Shown: piece by piece, positions 33,465 through 41,567 of the stretch
Layout of the letters: every line of letters begins with the position of its first letter
How positions within the stretch are numbered: the stretch's first letter is position 1
Assembly (NCBI GenBank): GCA_964522105.1
Contig: CAZFVA010000014.1
Coordinates: 20,239 to 84,238 of the forward strand
Length of the DNA: 64,000 bases
From: JAGOFO01 sp964522105
GTDB lineage: Bacteria > Myxococcota_A > UBA9042 > DTJE01
Direction of reading: 5' to 3'
Position numbers and translations under genes: made by a program
The notes under the pieces: generated by a model
The model's input: the letters and a program-made list of their open reading frames with translations, nothing else
What the model was told of the DNA's origin: nothing
Databases searched by the model: none

Positions 33465-35021
33465 ATGGACAGGAAACTCAGACTCCAGATTGGCGCGTAC
33501 GCCGGCGTCGCAATCGTAACCGCAATCGTCATGGCAATTATCGCCGCGCTTCTGGTCAATATCTTTGACCGCAAGCAGGAGGCGAAGAACCCCTTTCTGA
33601 AGCTGGTCGAGGTTACCGAAAACGATGTCGATCCCGCTAAGTGGGGAACGAACTGGCCCAGGGAGTACGACGGCTACAAGCGGACCAGTGAACCTACTGC
33701 CACTAAATATGGCGGTGGCACCGTCGGACCGGAAGGCAGCCTTCCGCCCCAGAAAGCCGACCGCGATCCGTGGTTGAAGCGCGTTTTTGCCGGCTACCTG
33801 TTCGCCGTCGATTACCGCGACCGTCGTGGACACGCGTTCATGCTTGAAGATCAAGAGGTTACGAAACGAAACGTGCCCGCTGAAGGCAAGCAGTCCGGTA
33901 ACTGTCTGCACTGCCATGCGTCGATTATGCCGTTGTACAGGGAGCTGGGCAAAACGGCCATGCCCGATGGTTCACCTGCAGAACAAGTTCAGAAAGGTCT
34001 GGAAGCGGTTGGTACGATGAGTTACTGGGACGCCCACAAGGCGCTGGAAAAGACGACCGGCAAGGCGCATCCGGTTTCCTGCGTGGACTGTCATGACCCG
34101 GACAATATGGAATTGCGCGTGACACGCCCCGGGTTTATCGCGGGAATCCAGAAGCTGGCGGCATCCGACGCGGCAGTCCCGCACCTGTCCAGTATCGATC
34201 AGTGGCGCCGGGGCGACCGCGCCGCCCCGTATGACCCGAACGTTGACGGCACCCGCCAGGAGATGCGGTCGTTCGTCTGTGGCCAGTGCCATGTCGAATA
34301 CTTCTGCGGAAAGGGAACCACTCTCTTTTTCCCGTGGGATAAGGGATTGAAGGTCGAAGATATCGAGGCCACCTACAACGGAATAGAGGTAAAGGGACAG
34401 CAGTTCAAGGACTGGGTGCACGCCGAGACGGGTATGAATGTTCTGAAGGCCCAGCACCCTGAATTCGAGCTGTGGAGCCAGGGCATCCACGCCCGCAGTG
34501 GTGTCGCCTGTGCGGATTGTCATATGCCTTATAAGCGCGAGGGTGCGCTGAAGGTTTCTGAGCATTGGGTACGCAGCCCGCTGCTGGGGATCAACCGTTC
34601 CTGCATAACCTGTCACCCGTACGGTGAGCAGGAGATGAAGGACCGTGTCGAAAGTATCCAGGACCGCCACTTCGCGATGATGACACGTGCGGGCGAGGCG
34701 GCCGTGGCGATGATTGACTCGATTGCGGCGCTGCGCAAAACGTACGATGACGTGGCCTGGAAAGCGGCAGTCCAGGTGGACCCGGCCATCCGTAAGATCG
34801 CGGAACTGCAGCGCGCCGCCCAGTGGCGGCTTGACTTCGTGGCGGCAGAAAACTCGATGGGCTTCCACGCCCCGCAGGAAATGGCACGCATCCTGGGCGA
34901 ATCAATCGACATGTCCCGCCAGGCACAGTTGATGGCGGTCACCTTGCTTGAAGCCGGTAAGCGGGCGCCGGAAACAGCCCCGGTTTCACCCGAAGTAGTC
35001 GTCGTCCCGACCAATCCGTAA
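33465..35021 (+). CDS. nrfA: pentaheme cytochrome c nitrite reductase (ammonia-forming), CxxCH variant
   Basis: A 518-residue periplasmic enzyme reducing nitrite to ammonium with six electrons. The N-terminus keeps a hydrophobic helix (VTAIVMAIIAALLV) as signal or anchor. Conserved WGTNWPREYDGYKRT, FAVDYRDRRGHAFML, HVEYFCG (catalytic Tyr) and IHARSGVACADCHMP (catalytic His) are present. The five heme sites are CLHCH, CVDCH, CGQCH, CADCH and CITCH. The first, the active-site heme, is usually CxxCK; here the Lys is His, as in some known NrfA variants. It is cotranscribed with nrfH. Confidence 0.94.
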   Translation: MDRKLRLQIGAYAGVAIVTAIVMAIIAALLVNIFDRKQEAKNPFLKLVEVTENDVDPAKWGTNWPREYDGYKRTSEPTATKYGGGTVGPEGSLPPQKADRDPWLKRVFAGYLFAVDYRDRRGHAFMLEDQEVTKRNVPAEGKQSGNCLHCHASIMPLYRELGKTAMPDGSPAEQVQKGLEAVGTMSYWDAHKALEKTTGKAHPVSCVDCHDPDNMELRVTRPGFIAGIQKLAASDAAVPHLSSIDQWRRGDRAAPYDPNVDGTRQEMRSFVCGQCHVEYFCGKGTTLFFPWDKGLKVEDIEATYNGIEVKGQQFKDWVHAETGMNVLKAQHPEFELWSQGIHARSGVACADCHMPYKREGALKVSEHWVRSPLLGINRSCITCHPYGEQEMKDRVESIQDRHFAMMTRAGEAAVAMIDSIAALRKTYDDVAWKAAVQVDPAIRKIAELQRAAQWRLDFVAAENSMGFHAPQEMARILGESIDMSRQAQLMAVTLLEAGKRAPETAPVSPEVVVVPTNP

Positions 35022-35332
35022 ACCAATTGAAACGAGGATTGCGTGTTGAAATGCTTGACAAACTTTTGCGCGATACCTAAACTACCTTTCGAACCGTTTC
35101 ATTGGGCCGGGCTTTCACCCGTTCCTGTTTATTCTTCAAGTTTCGGTTTTCTCGACTCAAGCCACGTGAGATTCTGTAATTCCACGTTGACCTGAGCCGG
35201 TAGTTTCATCCTTTTTTTTGTCGTTTCGGGGTCTGGCGGTCGCCGGGTCTCAAGAAGCGATGCCGTTGTTGGCGCACGGTATCGCCCTCATTTTATATCT
35301 GCGCCAATCAAAAAAGTGCGGAGGAATGTTAA
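35022..35332. other. 311-bp region before rho (no gene seen)
   Basis: No convincing ORF. It contains a good promoter at 35055-35083, then about 250 bp of leader including a C-C-T8 run near 35208-35217, without a strong hairpin before it. A long untranslated leader fits the known autoregulation of rho by termination in its leader in E. coli, but that is inference here. Confidence 0.6.
35055..35083 (+). promoter_or_regulatory. sigma70 promoter upstream of rho
   Basis: A perfect TTGACA (35055-35060), 17-bp spacer and TAAACT (35078-35083; 4/6). It lies about 250 bp before the rho start codon and just after nrfA. Confidence 0.5.
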
Positions 35333-36580
35333 GTGAACCTCAATGAACTCAAGATGATGAAGATCGCGGATCTGCTTCTTCTGGCCAAGGATCTGAATGT
35401 CGAAAACGCTCGTGGCCTGCGCAAGCAGGAACTGATTTTTGCGATTCTTCAGGCCCAGACCGAACAGAACGGCTTCATCTACGGGGAAGGCGTGCTTCAG
35501 GTACTCCCGGAAGGCTTCGGCTTCCTTCGGGCCCCTGACACCAGCTATCTCCCCGGCTCAGACGACATCTACGTCTCCCCGTCGCAGATTCGTCGCTTCA
35601 ATCTTCGGACCGGTGACACAGTTTCAGGTCAGATTCGCCCCCCCAAGGACGGCGAACGTTACTTTGCCCTGCTCAAGGTCGAGACGATCAACTATGAAGA
35701 TCCCGATGTTGCAAAGACAAAGACGCTGTTTGATAACCTGACCCCGCTGTACCCGGATCAGAAGTTCAAGCTGGAATTCGATCCCAAAAATTTCACGACC
35801 CGCGTCATCGACCTGCTTTGCCCGCTCGGCAAGGGTCAGCGTACGCTGGTTGTTGCGGCGCCCAGAACCGGTAAGACAGTTGTCCTGCAGGACCTGGCCC
35901 ACGCCATTGCTTCCAATCATAAGGAAGTTTATCTGATCGTTCTGCTGATCGATGAACGCCCGGAAGAAGTTACGGACATGGAACGCTCGGTCAAGGGTGA
36001 AGTTATTTCTTCAACCTTCGATGAACCGGCTGCCCGTCACGTCCAGGTCGCGGAAATGGTCATCGAGAAGGCCAAGCGCCTTGTCGAACACAAGCGCGAC
36101 GTCGTCATCCTGATCGACTCGATCACCAGACTGGCCCGTGCGTACAACACGATTGTCCCGCCGTCCGGCAAGATCCTTTCCGGTGGTGTTGACTCGAACG
36201 CGCTGCACAAGCCGAAGCGTTTCTTCGGTGCTGCCCGTAACATCGAAGACGGCGGTTCGCTGACCATCATCGGTACGGCGCTGATCGATACCGGCTCCAG
36301 AATGGACGAAGTTATCTTCGAAGAATTCAAGGGCACAGGTAACTGCGAACTGCACCTGGACCGCAAGCTGATGGAAAAGCGTATCTTCCCGACACTGGAC
36401 ATCAACAAGTCCGGTACGCGTAAGGAAGAGCTGCTGCTGGACGCGATGACCCTGAATCGCGTGTGGATTCTGCGTCAGCTTCTGCACCCGCTCAACGTTC
36501 TGGATGCCATGGAATTCCTGTTGGACAAGCTGTCCCGCTACGATACAAACGAGCAGTTCCTCAATTCCATGAATCGTTAG
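35333..36580 (+). CDS. rho: transcription termination factor Rho
   Basis: A 415-residue hexameric RNA helicase. The N-terminal helical domain (MNLNELKMMKIADLLLLAK) and RNA-binding cold-shock-like domain (GEGVLQVLPEGFGFLR) are followed by the ATPase with Walker A PRTGKT and Walker B VVILIDS. The Q/R-loop regions and the C-terminal EFLLDKLSRYDTNEQFL are typical. Length is normal, without the insertion seen in some Rho proteins. GGAGG (35320-35324) sits eight bases before GTG 35333. Confidence 0.97.
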   Translation: MNLNELKMMKIADLLLLAKDLNVENARGLRKQELIFAILQAQTEQNGFIYGEGVLQVLPEGFGFLRAPDTSYLPGSDDIYVSPSQIRRFNLRTGDTVSGQIRPPKDGERYFALLKVETINYEDPDVAKTKTLFDNLTPLYPDQKFKLEFDPKNFTTRVIDLLCPLGKGQRTLVVAAPRTGKTVVLQDLAHAIASNHKEVYLIVLLIDERPEEVTDMERSVKGEVISSTFDEPAARHVQVAEMVIEKAKRLVEHKRDVVILIDSITRLARAYNTIVPPSGKILSGGVDSNALHKPKRFFGAARNIEDGGSLTIIGTALIDTGSRMDEVIFEEFKGTGNCELHLDRKLMEKRIFPTLDINKSGTRKEELLLDAMTLNRVWILRQLLHPLNVLDAMEFLLDKLSRYDTNEQFLNSMNR

Positions 36581-36695
36581 TATCCGCCCGTCCAGCTTCA
36601 CCGAACTGCCTTCACGACGTTGCCCAATCAACTGATCCGTGATACCAGATAGCAGAACTGTGGGCTGTTTTTGTGATTATTGAGGGTTGATTGAA

Positions 36696-37877
36696 ATGGA
36701 AATTAAGGCGTCGCTGCGGATTCAGTCGCTTACGGGTTACCCGTTTGCTGAAATAGATCGGATGGTTACGGAACTGAAGGCCGGGGGATTCGACCCGATT
36801 GATTTTGGCGTCGGCGACCCGACTGAACCGACCCCGGAACTGATCAGGGATGCCGTAAAGCTGGCAGTTGATGCCCGTGCGTCGGCTGGATATCCGAGCT
36901 ATATCGGGGACAAATCGTTCAGGCTGGCCGTCAGTGGCTGGATGAAGAAGCGCTTTGGTGTCGATCTGAATCCGGATACTGAAATCTGCGCCACGATCGG
37001 TTCCAAGGAAGCAGTTTTCAACTTCCCGAATGCCGTAATTAACCCGGGCGACATCGTAATCTGCCCGAGCCCGGGATATCCGCCGTACAACCGCGGGACT
37101 TTGTTCGCCTGCGGGGTGCCGTGGTATTACCCGTTGACGATGGAAAATGGCTTTCTGCCCGATCTGGAAGCCATCCCTGCAGACGTGCTTGCGAAGGCGA
37201 AGGTGATCTGGGTGAACTACCCGAATTCGCCAAGCGGGTGCATTCCGCCCGATGATTTCTGGCCGCGCCTGATCGCGTTTGCGTCGCGCCACAACTTGAT
37301 AATAGGGTCGGACGAGGCTTACACTGAGGTCTGGTTTGAAAGAAAGCCGAGATCGATTCTGGAGTTCGGTCGGGAAGGAATCATCGTCTTTCAGTCGTTT
37401 TCCAAGCGCTCAAACATGACGTGTCACCGCGTCGGCTGGGTGTGTGGCGACGAACGTCTTGTCGCGCTTTTCAAGAAGTTGAAGACAAATATTGATTCCG
37501 GCACGGCAACTTATATTCAGGACGGTGCCGCCGCTGCCATGTCTGATGAAAGCCATGTCGATGCGATGCGCGAAGTCTATCGGGCAAAACGTGACATCCT
37601 GATTCCGGCGCTTGAAGCCGTCGGGTGCATCGTCCCACCTGCCGATGCGACGCTTTATCTGTGGCCGCGCGTCCCTGTCGGCATGGACGCTGTTGAATTC
37701 GCAAAAACGCTGCTGGCCCCGGAAGTTGCAGTTGTCTGTACGCCCGGTCCTGCCCTTGGCGAGCCGCTTGCAGACGGTACCAGCCCTGGTAAATATCATG
37801 TCCGCTTCGCCCTGGTGCCTTCTGTTGAAGACTGTCGCCGCGCCGCCGCCAGAATCGCCGCCGCTTTCGCGAAGTAA
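36696..37877 (+). CDS. class I aminotransferase, DapC/DapL-like
   Basis: A 393-residue fold-type I PLP enzyme. It has YPSYIGDKSFRLAV, YPNSPSG, the Asp (IGSDEAYTEV) and Schiff-base Lys in SFSKRSNMTCHRVGW. SKRSN before the Arg-Gly-Trp segment recalls succinyl-diaminopimelate aminotransferases (DapC), while overall layout also fits LL-diaminopimelate aminotransferase (DapL). A role in lysine and peptidoglycan precursor synthesis is likely, matching the aspartate kinase elsewhere in the window. GAGGG precedes ATG 36696. It lies 115 bp after rho. Confidence 0.82.
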   Translation: MEIKASLRIQSLTGYPFAEIDRMVTELKAGGFDPIDFGVGDPTEPTPELIRDAVKLAVDARASAGYPSYIGDKSFRLAVSGWMKKRFGVDLNPDTEICATIGSKEAVFNFPNAVINPGDIVICPSPGYPPYNRGTLFACGVPWYYPLTMENGFLPDLEAIPADVLAKAKVIWVNYPNSPSGCIPPDDFWPRLIAFASRHNLIIGSDEAYTEVWFERKPRSILEFGREGIIVFQSFSKRSNMTCHRVGWVCGDERLVALFKKLKTNIDSGTATYIQDGAAAAMSDESHVDAMREVYRAKRDILIPALEAVGCIVPPADATLYLWPRVPVGMDAVEFAKTLLAPEVAVVCTPGPALGEPLADGTSPGKYHVRFALVPSVEDCRRAAARIAAAFAK

Positions 37878-37924
37878 CCTGATTTTGCCTCTGAATGCGA
37901 AGTAACCTGATTTCGGGCCTGAAT
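37869..37924. repeat. 28-bp tandem duplication across a stop codon
   Basis: Unit 1 (37869-37896) contains the last Lys codon and TAA stop of the aminotransferase. Unit 2 (37897-37924) follows directly with 24 of 28 bases the same, including a second GCGAAGTAA. It looks like an old slippage duplication of the gene end. Confidence 0.7.
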
Positions 37925-37938
37925 TACTGGACTGAATA

Positions 37939-38382
37939 ATGCGAATCTGGACTGTTCATCCGCGCTATCTTGACGCGCAGGGGTTGGTCGCGCTCTGGCG
38001 CGAAGCTCTGCTTGCAAAGGCGGTTCTGTCGGGGTTGACGCGTGGTTACACAAAGCACCCGCAGTTGTCGCGGTTTCGCGCTCAGCCCGACCCTGTTGCC
38101 AGTATCAATTCATACCTGAAGTGTGTGGGAGATGAAGCACTGGCGCGCGGTTACCGGTTTGATCTTTCAAAAGTCGGTGACCCAGGTCCGCCGCGCCTTA
38201 TCATCGAAACACGCGGTCAACTCGAGTATGAATTCAGTCATCTCAAGGCCAAGCTGGCCGTTCGTTCGCCGGATAAACTGGCGCAAATTCAGCTAGTTAT
38301 GCAGCCCGAGCCTAATCCGGTCTTTGAAATTATCGAAGGTGATATTCAGTCCTGGGAAGTTGGGGCAGCAAGGTCATTTTGA
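37939..38382 (+). CDS. pyrimidine dimer DNA glycosylase/endonuclease V-like protein
   Basis: A 147-residue protein matching the bacterial group annotated as pyrimidine-dimer glycosylase (Pyr_excise family). MRIWTVHPRYLDAQGLVALWREALLA, GYTKHPQLSRF and INSYL are typical of the N-terminal domain. Proven members such as phage T4 DenV cut at UV-induced dimers by glycosylase and lyase action, but bacterial relatives are distant and mostly untested. Its end overlaps the convergent ExbB gene by nine bases. Confidence 0.75.
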   Translation: MRIWTVHPRYLDAQGLVALWREALLAKAVLSGLTRGYTKHPQLSRFRAQPDPVASINSYLKCVGDEALARGYRFDLSKVGDPGPPRLIIETRGQLEYEFSHLKAKLAVRSPDKLAQIQLVMQPEPNPVFEIIEGDIQSWEVGAARSF

Positions 38383-38985
38383 AGCAAGAACGGTATCAAC
38401 CGCCGCAGTTGCACGGTTCAGTTCAGTCAGTGCGCTTTTCATGAAATAGTTGTACGCGATGACTGCCGGAATGGCGACGAAAAGTCCGACCGCTGTGGCG
38501 ATCAGTGCTTCCGAGATACCGGACATGACGACGTTTGCGCCGCCCTGCATGTTGCCCGAAAGGTCGTGAAACGCCTTGATAATGCCCAGAACTGTGCCGA
38601 ACAGGCCGATGAAAGGTGCATTGTTTCCAAGGGTTCCCAGAAAGGCCAGCCGTTTTTCCAGCCTCTGTTGTTCCATCAGCATTGCAGAATGAACCAGTTT
38701 GTCGGCGGCGCCCATGTCTTTATCAAGACCGTCCAGGGCAGCTCGCAGAACTTCGGCTTCCGGTCCCGGCCAGGAATCGACGACCTGTCTGGCTTCGTCC
38801 CATTTGCCGCCATGCACAAGTGGATCAAGTCGTTTAGACAGTGTTTCCCATGCCTTACGGTTTCCCATATAAAAAATGGCCCGTTCGATCATGACAGAAA
38901 CGGACAACACCGAAAGCGCCAGAAGGATGTATAAAATCCATTCGCTTCCGACCAGTGTCACCTCAAGTATTTTTTCGGTCAGCAT
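38374..38985 (-). CDS. MotA/TolQ/ExbB proton channel family protein
   Basis: A 203-residue inner-membrane protein with three helices: an N-terminal one (WILYILLALSVLSVSVMIE) and a hairpin pair (FIGLFGTVLGIIKAFHDL and ATAVGLFVAIPAVIAYNYF). GTVLGI is the core proton-channel signature. Such proteins work with an ExbD/TolR partner to power outer-membrane import or Tol function. No ExbD, TolR or TonB gene is adjacent, so the partner must lie elsewhere. The 3' end overlaps the glycosylase gene tail to tail. Confidence 0.9.
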   Translation of the reverse strand: MLTEKILEVTLVGSEWILYILLALSVLSVSVMIERAIFYMGNRKAWETLSKRLDPLVHGGKWDEARQVVDSWPGPEAEVLRAALDGLDKDMGAADKLVHSAMLMEQQRLEKRLAFLGTLGNNAPFIGLFGTVLGIIKAFHDLSGNMQGGANVVMSGISEALIATAVGLFVAIPAVIAYNYFMKSALTELNRATAAVDTVLASK

Positions 38986-39009
38986 CTGATTACCCCGGTT
39001 TTTCTGAAC

Positions 39010-39039
39010 TGGACGTTAATGGACGTCAATGGACATCAA
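39010..39039. repeat. three 10-bp direct repeats in the exbB-hflK intergenic region
   Basis: TGGACGTTAA, TGGACGTCAA and TGGACATCAA follow each other without gaps (39010-39039; consensus TGGACRTYAA). A 10-bp period puts each unit on the same DNA face, as in sites bound by tandem response-regulator dimers. They lie 25 bp upstream of the exbB start and 120 bp before hflK. Confidence 0.5.
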
Positions 39040-39159
39040 GATCTGGCAGATTATGCCCTTATCACGCGCCTATGTCGAACGATCCTGTGTAAAGGCCGGG
39101 TTGCGCACCGGGGGATCATGACTTATGTTAGTAGCGGCATAATCAAGGAGCGCCGAAAA

Positions 39160-40248
39160 ATGGGTGACTACTGGAGCGGAAACAGCAATTCTGAACCGAA
39201 TCCGTTTGATGACATCATCAAATTGTTTGAAAAGATGAAGGCAGGCTTCGGCGGTAAGGGTTCAGGGAAACCGGGGGCTTCCGGTTCTGGAAAGGGCGGT
39301 GGCGCAGGCGGAAAGATTCTTCTGACACTTGTGCTGGGCATCATATCCATCTGGCTGCTGACCGGGATATACCTTGTTGATCCAGGTGAAGTTGGCGTTG
39401 TCAGGCTTTTTGGCAGCGAGGTATCTCAGACCGGCCCGGGGCCGCATTATCGCTGGCCATCCCCGATCGAGCGTGTAGACATCGTGAATATGGAACAGGT
39501 CCGTCGGGCTGAGGTCGGGTTCCGGACTCAGGGTAATTCGTCTATCCATGAAAGGCGCCTTGAAGAGTCGCTGATGCTGACCGGTGACGAAAATATTGCA
39601 GATATTCAAGTCGTTATTCAGTACCGCATCCGTGATGCGTCCCAGTTCTTGTTTCAGGTTCGTGAACCTGAAGTTGCGCTGGTCGACGCTACTGCAGTCG
39701 CGCTTCGCGGCGTTATCGGTCGTACCTCGATTGACGACGCCATGACGACCGGACGTATCGAGGTTGAAACGAAGGTTCATGAATTCCTTCAGAGACTTCT
39801 GGACAGCTACAAGTCCGGAATCCAGGTCTATGAAGTCAAACTGCTGGTAGTTGACCCGCCGGATCAGGTAAAGGACGCCTTCCATGAAGTTGTCCGCGCA
39901 CTTGAAGACAAGTCGCGTCTTGTTCAGGAAGCAGAAGGATATAAAGAGGATCTGGTACCGAAGGCCAGGGGACAGGCCGAGAAACTGATCAAGGATTCCG
40001 AAGCTTATATGGAAGCCCGTATCCGCGAGTCAGAAGGTGAGGCGGCCCGTTTTGACAAGGTGCTGGCCGAGTACTCGCTGGCCAGGGATGTTACCAGGCA
40101 AAGAATGTTCCTTGAGTTCGTCACGCAGAATATGGCCGGCGTTGAAAAGTACATTATCAATGGCAAGTCCACTGGTGATGTTGCCAAAATGCTCCCGTTG
40201 CGGAGTTTCACCGGGTCCACGGCTGTGGAATCTGCAAAAGCCAAATAG
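39160..40248 (+). CDS. hflK: HflK, SPFH/band-7 membrane protease regulator
   Basis: A 362-residue protein. A Gly/Ser-rich cytoplasmic N-terminus (GGKGSGKPGASGSGKGGG) precedes one membrane helix (ILLTLVLGIISIWLLTGIYLV) and the SPFH domain on the periplasmic side (VDPGEVGVVRLFG, GPGPHYRWPSPIERV). A charged coiled-coil (about 250-320) and a hydrophobic tail (MLPLRSF) complete it. HflK and HflC assemble into a cage that controls FtsH. AAGGAG lies nine bases before ATG 39160, ruling out the longer in-frame starts. Confidence 0.94.
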   Translation: MGDYWSGNSNSEPNPFDDIIKLFEKMKAGFGGKGSGKPGASGSGKGGGAGGKILLTLVLGIISIWLLTGIYLVDPGEVGVVRLFGSEVSQTGPGPHYRWPSPIERVDIVNMEQVRRAEVGFRTQGNSSIHERRLEESLMLTGDENIADIQVVIQYRIRDASQFLFQVREPEVALVDATAVALRGVIGRTSIDDAMTTGRIEVETKVHEFLQRLLDSYKSGIQVYEVKLLVVDPPDQVKDAFHEVVRALEDKSRLVQEAEGYKEDLVPKARGQAEKLIKDSEAYMEARIRESEGEAARFDKVLAEYSLARDVTRQRMFLEFVTQNMAGVEKYIINGKSTGDVAKMLPLRSFTGSTAVESAKAK

Positions 40249-40263
40249 GCGGAGGGGCGAATC

Positions 40264-41133
40264 ATGAAGAAAAATACATGGTCCTATTATGTGGTTATCG
40301 GGCTGGTCCTGGCCATAGTGGCCTCCCAGTCGGTTTTCGTTGTTGATATGACCGAGCAGGTAATCATTACTCAGCTTGGCGAGTTTGTAAGGACCAATTC
40401 GCAGCCCGGGCTCGATTTCAAGATTCCATTTATTCAGACTGTCCACCGTTTTGAAAAGAGGATCGTCACTTCCGACGCCGAGGCTGCCGAGTACCTGACG
40501 CTTGATAAGAAGCGCCTGGTCGTAGACAGCTACACCCGATGGAAGATTGTTGATCCGCTGCGGTTCTTTGTGACGATGCGCAATGAATCCGGGGCGTTAA
40601 GCCGTCTTCAGAGCATGGTGTTTTCCGAGCTTAGAACGCACATTGCCGCCCATCCGTTTATTGAAATCATCGGTGACAAGCGCGAGCCAATCATGGAAGA
40701 CGTGGCCCTGAAAGCCGGCAAAATCGTTGAAAGTTTCGGGATTCAGATCATTGACGTAAGAATCAAGACTGCCGACCTGCCGCAGGAAGTTCAGGCAAGC
40801 GTTTTCGCCCGCATGAATGCTGAACGTCAAAGAATTGCCAAGAAGTACAGGGCCGAAGGCGAAGAGCAGGCCAGGATTATCCGCGCCGAGGCTGACAAGG
40901 AATCGACCATCATTCTGGCCGAGGCCGGCAAGAAGTCGAAGGAACTGCGCGGCGAGGGCGATGCCGAGGCGATCAAAATCTTTGCATCGGCTTTCCAGAA
41001 GGACCCCGAATTCTACGCGTTCACGAAGTCGCTGGAGACGTATTCGAAGGTGCTGGACGACAAGACCGTGCTTGTGCTGGACAGTAATTCTGACCTGTTC
41101 AGATATCTGGATTCCCCCGCGCTCAAGAGGTGA
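40264..41133 (+). CDS. hflC: HflC, SPFH/band-7 membrane protease regulator
   Basis: A 289-residue partner of HflK. It has one N-terminal helix (YYVVIGLVLAIVASQSVFVV), an SPFH domain (DMTEQVIITQLGEFV, PGLDFKIPFIQTVHRFEKR), the conserved ADLPQEVQASVFARMNAERQ, and a Glu/Ala-rich coiled coil ending LDSNSDLFRYL, all as in HflC. It begins 15 bp after hflK and is followed four bases later by a J-domain gene. Confidence 0.95.
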   Translation: MKKNTWSYYVVIGLVLAIVASQSVFVVDMTEQVIITQLGEFVRTNSQPGLDFKIPFIQTVHRFEKRIVTSDAEAAEYLTLDKKRLVVDSYTRWKIVDPLRFFVTMRNESGALSRLQSMVFSELRTHIAAHPFIEIIGDKREPIMEDVALKAGKIVESFGIQIIDVRIKTADLPQEVQASVFARMNAERQRIAKKYRAEGEEQARIIRAEADKESTIILAEAGKKSKELRGEGDAEAIKIFASAFQKDPEFYAFTKSLETYSKVLDDKTVLVLDSNSDLFRYLDSPALKR

Positions 41134-41137
41134 CCCG

Positions 41138-41551
41138 TTGGCCCGCGAAAAGGACTACTATCGAATCCTGCAACTTGACCCGTCTGCCGAACCTGAAGTC
41201 ATCGAGGCCGCCTATAAGCGGCTTGCTTCCATGTATCATCCCGATTTGAATCAGTCGGCTGATGCAGGCGAGCGGATGCGGGATATTAACGAGGCTCATT
41301 CTGTTCTGTCCGATGAAGCTCGCAGACGCGACTATGACTATCGCACGCGCGGTACGCGATCCCGTTCGGAAGGTTCGTCCGGTGCCAGCCTGCCGGCGAC
41401 TCCGTTATGGCTTCGACGGTTGTGGTTCATTCTGGGAATAGTCGGCTTACTTGCGCTGATTCGGTTGAATTTCAGGGTTGCCATTGTTGTTGCAGCAGGA
41501 TGGCTGTTGTCGGCAATGTTCAGGAAGTTTTACAGAAAGCGTAAGCGCTGA
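41138..41551 (+). CDS. membrane J-domain (DnaJ-like) protein
   Basis: A 137-residue protein. The first 65 residues are a J domain (DYYRILQLDPSAEPEVIEAA, MYHPDLNQ with the HPD motif), so it should stimulate an Hsp70. A Ser/Arg linker and two closely spaced hydrophobic segments (LWFILGIVGLLALI, VAIVVAAGWLLSAMF) follow with a basic tail. It lacks the Gly/Phe and zinc domains of DnaJ. TTG 41138 is four bases after the hflC stop with AGAGGTG upstream. It links DnaK recruitment to the HflKC membrane site. Confidence 0.8.
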   Translation: MAREKDYYRILQLDPSAEPEVIEAAYKRLASMYHPDLNQSADAGERMRDINEAHSVLSDEARRRDYDYRTRGTRSRSEGSSGASLPATPLWLRRLWFILGIVGLLALIRLNFRVAIVVAAGWLLSAMFRKFYRKRKR

Positions 41552-41567
41552 AACCGTTTCACGGCCG

